A stretch of 64,000 nt of DNA from Circinella umbellata. Its lineage: Eukaryota > Mucoromycota > Mucoromycetes > Mucorales > Lichtheimiaceae. The DNA lies in contig JAIWNF010000012.1 in NCBI GenBank assembly GCA_025093555.1, forward strand, positions 248,001 through 312,000. Reading direction: 5' to 3'. Position numbers and translations under genes: made by a program. Below, piece by piece: positions 61,245-64,000 of this stretch; position 1 is the stretch's first letter; each line of letters opens with the position of its first letter. The notes beneath the pieces were generated by a model. It was not told where the DNA came from, searched no databases, and worked only from the letters and a program-made list of their open reading frames with translations.

Positions 61245-63200
61245 ATGTTAAAACATATACAACAACAGCAACAAGAACAACAAGAACAACATAATGAACA
61301 AGCGAATACGATAACTCCACCCTTTGGTTTGAGTAATATTTGTAATAATGGAAAACTTATTACGCATAAAGTAAATTATACATTCCAATTCTTTTAATAT
61401 ATAAAAATACAAAGGAAAACTTATTCATCTTCATCTTTATTCTCTTGATTTATATAAAATGGATTCATGTATCTTATTTCTACTTTTACAACAACAAAAA
61501 ATAAAAAAATAAACTATCATCTCAATGAACAGCGTGGATTAACTGGAAGTAAACGAACATCACTTGGTAATTTACGAAAATCAAAATCATCTACTACAGC
61601 TGATAATCGACGTCGACAATCTTGTGCTCGTAGAAATAATGGAGGTTTACCATTGGATATAAATCTAAAACGAAGATCAACTGGATGTTTACGGCGTCCC
61701 TCATTACTTTCAACAGATACGGCTGTATCATCTACTCGTATGAAGGTAAACACTTTTTAAAGAATTCTTCTTTTTTTTCCAATTATCCCTCATTTCGTTA
61801 TTATATAATTATAATCGGCTTTTTTTTTCTCTCTTAATCGTTCTATTCTCTCCCCCTCCTTCTCTCTACATGTACACATCCCAACCCTTTCCCCTTCCTC
61901 CTCACCCCTTAAAAATTTAAGCTTAAAAAAAAAAAGTAATTACGCCAAGCAAAAAACAACCCGCCAAATCAAAAAAAAATATCATTTATAATACATAGGA
62001 AAAATGGCGAGCACCTGGAAAATCCGAAATACCCAATATATTTGGAGCAGATTGTTTTTTAAAATATGCTGAAGGATTATCGTCTCATAAAACGTATAGT
62101 ATGTTTCGACCTTCTAATCCACAAAAAAATGTATCTAAACGTCCATGGTTACCTGCTGGTAAATGCCCAGAAATTCCACAATTACCACCTTTGGTTCGAT
62201 CGGCGAATGAATTTGAACGTAAACTTCGCAGGGCGTTACCAAACGTTCCGGTTTCCTCACTTGACCCTCACAATAAATATGGAGGTTTTAAAGAAATTGG
62301 CACTGGGTAAACAAAAAGAAAACCATAATTTTTGCAATGAAAATAAAAAATAAAATAAAATAAACTAATAAAATAAACTCCATTGGGGTTCGGATATGTA
62401 GAGTCAATGGTTCAGTAGTAGGTGCTATTCATCGTTATAAAAATAATGTTGTTGTAGCTATTAAAAGATGTCGATTACACCCCGATACGGAATACCGAGC
62501 AGCCATCATCCGAGAATTACGTATCATGGCCACGGGTCACATTAACTTGATCCGATTACGAGAAGTGTCATTGTGGCGTGACGATGTATGGATAGCCATG
62601 GATTTAATGCGTTGTTCCGTTTTTGCCATTTTATGTAAACGTGGATTACCAGAAGAATATGCTATTTATGTTGCTTGTGAAGTTTTAAAAGCATTGGATC
62701 ATCTTCACACAAAAGGATTCATTCATCGTGATATTAAATGTGAAAATTTATTATTAGGATGGCATGGACAAGTGAAATTAGCGGATTTTGGACTTGCTAC
62801 ACGTACCAATCGAAATAATTGGGAACGTTTAGGTACATCGAAATGGATGTCTCCAGAAGTAATACGTGAACAACCTTATGATGAAAAAATTGACATGTGG
62901 TCTTTAGGAATTACTTTGATTGAAATGATGGATCGTGTTCCTCCTCATTATTTAGTGAAAGATGATTTACAGTTATTTGCTGCTATTTTATCAGAACCTA
63001 GTCCCGCTTTTGTTTATAGTTACCCCACAATGTATATGCGTGGATTAGTTGCTTGGTTATTAGATTTTACACCACATACTCGTCCAACTGCAAAAGATGT
63101 ATTAAGAGAAATTGATGCTCATGTTCAGGGTAAATTATTACGGTGTTGTTCTCCTATGGATTTAGGCCGTTTTGTACATTATGTCTTGACATCTTCTTAA
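61245..63200 (+). CDS. STE20/PAK-type serine/threonine protein kinase
   Basis: Four exons (61245..61370, 61533..61745, 61999..62306, 62402..63200) give 481 aa. The N-terminus is Gln-rich, followed by a basic Arg/Ser/Lys segment (SLGNLRKSKSS; RRSTGCLRRPSLL) with likely phosphosites. There is no CRIB motif, PH domain or other recognised module. The kinase domain runs from about 208 to 470: Gly loop EIGTGVNGSVVG, Lys237 in VAIKRC, catalytic Asp326 in FIHRDIKCENLLL, DFG at Asp344, activation segment GTSKWMSPEVI in place of the usual GTPYWMAPEV, then DMWSLGITLIEMM. The P-loop/APE pattern fits STE20/PAK kinases. The variant activation segment sets it apart from Cla4/Ste20 themselves. Upstream regulators are unknown. 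Confidence 0.88.
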
Positions 63201-63468
63201 TATTATTTATCACACTGCTTTTTCTCTTACACAAAAACAATATCCACACACACACACTCTCTCTCTCTCTTTTTCTCTCTTTGTTCTCGACTCTTCATCA
63301 TCATCATTATCTCTGTCACACATAATTGTTAAACAAATGATCGTCTTTTTATTTTTCCCCTCTTTCTCTTCCCAGAAATTTAACCATATATATATACTGT
63401 TCCTTTTTCTCTTCTTCCTTTGTTGTTACGTAAAATCTTTTTTTTCTCCTTCCCAACCTCATTTTGAT

Positions 63469-63512
<44 letters not shown>

Positions 63513-64000
63513 GGTATCTTTATCTTTTTTTTTCTTTTTCATATCTATAGTATATAATGAAATCCATAAAAAAAAGAATATTTGTATATTACCACTATAA
63601 CCTTATTTTTTTTGTTTATATTCTTGGCGCAAAAAAGTGGAAAAGAGTTTTGAACAGATGACTTTTTTCGTTCGTATGATTACCCTTCTGACCCTCTGTT
63701 TTTTTTAGTTATTTTCGGCACTGCCTTTTTCATGCATTCTAAAATTGTCTGCTTTTTTATTTTACATCCTCTCCCATCCTCCCACACACACAGAGAAGGA
63801 GAGAAAAATAATTCATGCATTTCAAATGGTTATGATGTATAAAAGACAATGGACTGTTTGTTTGTAAATAATTAGAATTATAATATTATTTGATAGAAAA
63901 AAAAAGAGAGAGAGACTGTACATGAAACCATACACACAAACCGCCATTATTATTAATTATTATTCTTTTACACTTGTTTTTTTATAACAATGAATAATGA
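63201..64000. other. 3' flank of the STE20-type kinase
   Basis: No gene is seen. CA and CT tracts at 63243-63280, the (AT)n tract at 63475-63509 and T-rich runs fill the end of the window. An adjoining gene may start beyond it. Confidence 0.5.
63475..63509. repeat. (AT)n microsatellite
   Basis: About 17 AT units in the 3' flank of the last kinase gene. Confidence 0.85.

Overview
The window looks like nuclear DNA of an early-diverging fungus, most likely a Mucoromycota/Mucorales species (inference). It is strongly AT-rich, and short GTAAGT-type introns of about 50-200 nt interrupt most genes. It carries fungal versions of mitochondrial and trafficking genes, long homopolymers and many microsatellites. 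There are no operons, plasmid or phage features, and no CRISPR. I rebuilt 20 confident protein genes exon by exon, checking reading phase and splice sites by hand, plus one U6 snRNA gene and a few weaker items.

Layout, left to right: an F-box protein (623-1572, +); a small secreted protein candidate (2096-2380, -); MGM101 (2762-4240, -) divergent from an alpha-arrestin (4684-7305, +); MAP1 methionine aminopeptidase (8564-10434, -) divergent from ASCC1 (10723-12242, +); a bHLH factor (12788-14362, -); a PAQR/Izh membrane receptor (15714-17440, -); a lineage-specific orphan (19257-19920, +); a degenerate gene relic (about 22.35-23.3 kb); a casein-kinase-1-like kinase with a long WG/GW tail (23816-26411, +); glutaryl-CoA dehydrogenase (27738-29786, +); U6 snRNA (about 31932-32049, -); a 14-TM-type MFS vacuolar transporter (33692-36266, -); an orphan exon resembling aldo-keto reductase; a TPR-F-box-LRR protein like Dia2/Pof3 (36837-38694, -) divergent from eIF3c (38953-41757, +); ESCRT-II VPS22 (42053-43371, -) divergent from COG8 (43517-45586, +); a type II glycosyltransferase-like protein (46539-47796, -); mitochondrial DNA polymerase gamma (49747-53311, +); UDP-galactose 4-epimerase (54243-55677, +); a 5.6-kb gene-poor stretch; and a STE20-type kinase (61245-63200, +).

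Functionally this is a housekeeping neighbourhood, not a pathway cluster. Two products maintain mitochondrial DNA (Mgm101, Pol gamma), three serve membrane traffic (Vps22, Cog8, the arrestin), two serve translation or N-terminal processing (eIF3c, Map1), and three are likely ubiquitin-linked (F-box, Dia2-like, arrestin). Four divergent gene pairs share short intergenic promoters, the tightest being VPS22/COG8 at 145 bp.

The best candidate for something undescribed is the CK1-like kinase. Its C-terminal about 350 residues hold 22 tryptophans, 12 of them next to glycine, spaced in disordered N/S/T/D-rich sequence. This is the architecture of Argonaute-binding 'Ago hooks', and fusing it to a kinase suggests a link between phosphorylation and RNA silencing. 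Also worth checking are a U6 gene with UUCG hairpins at both ends, a lone exon of a lost aldo-keto reductase, and a decayed gene at 22.4-23.3 kb.
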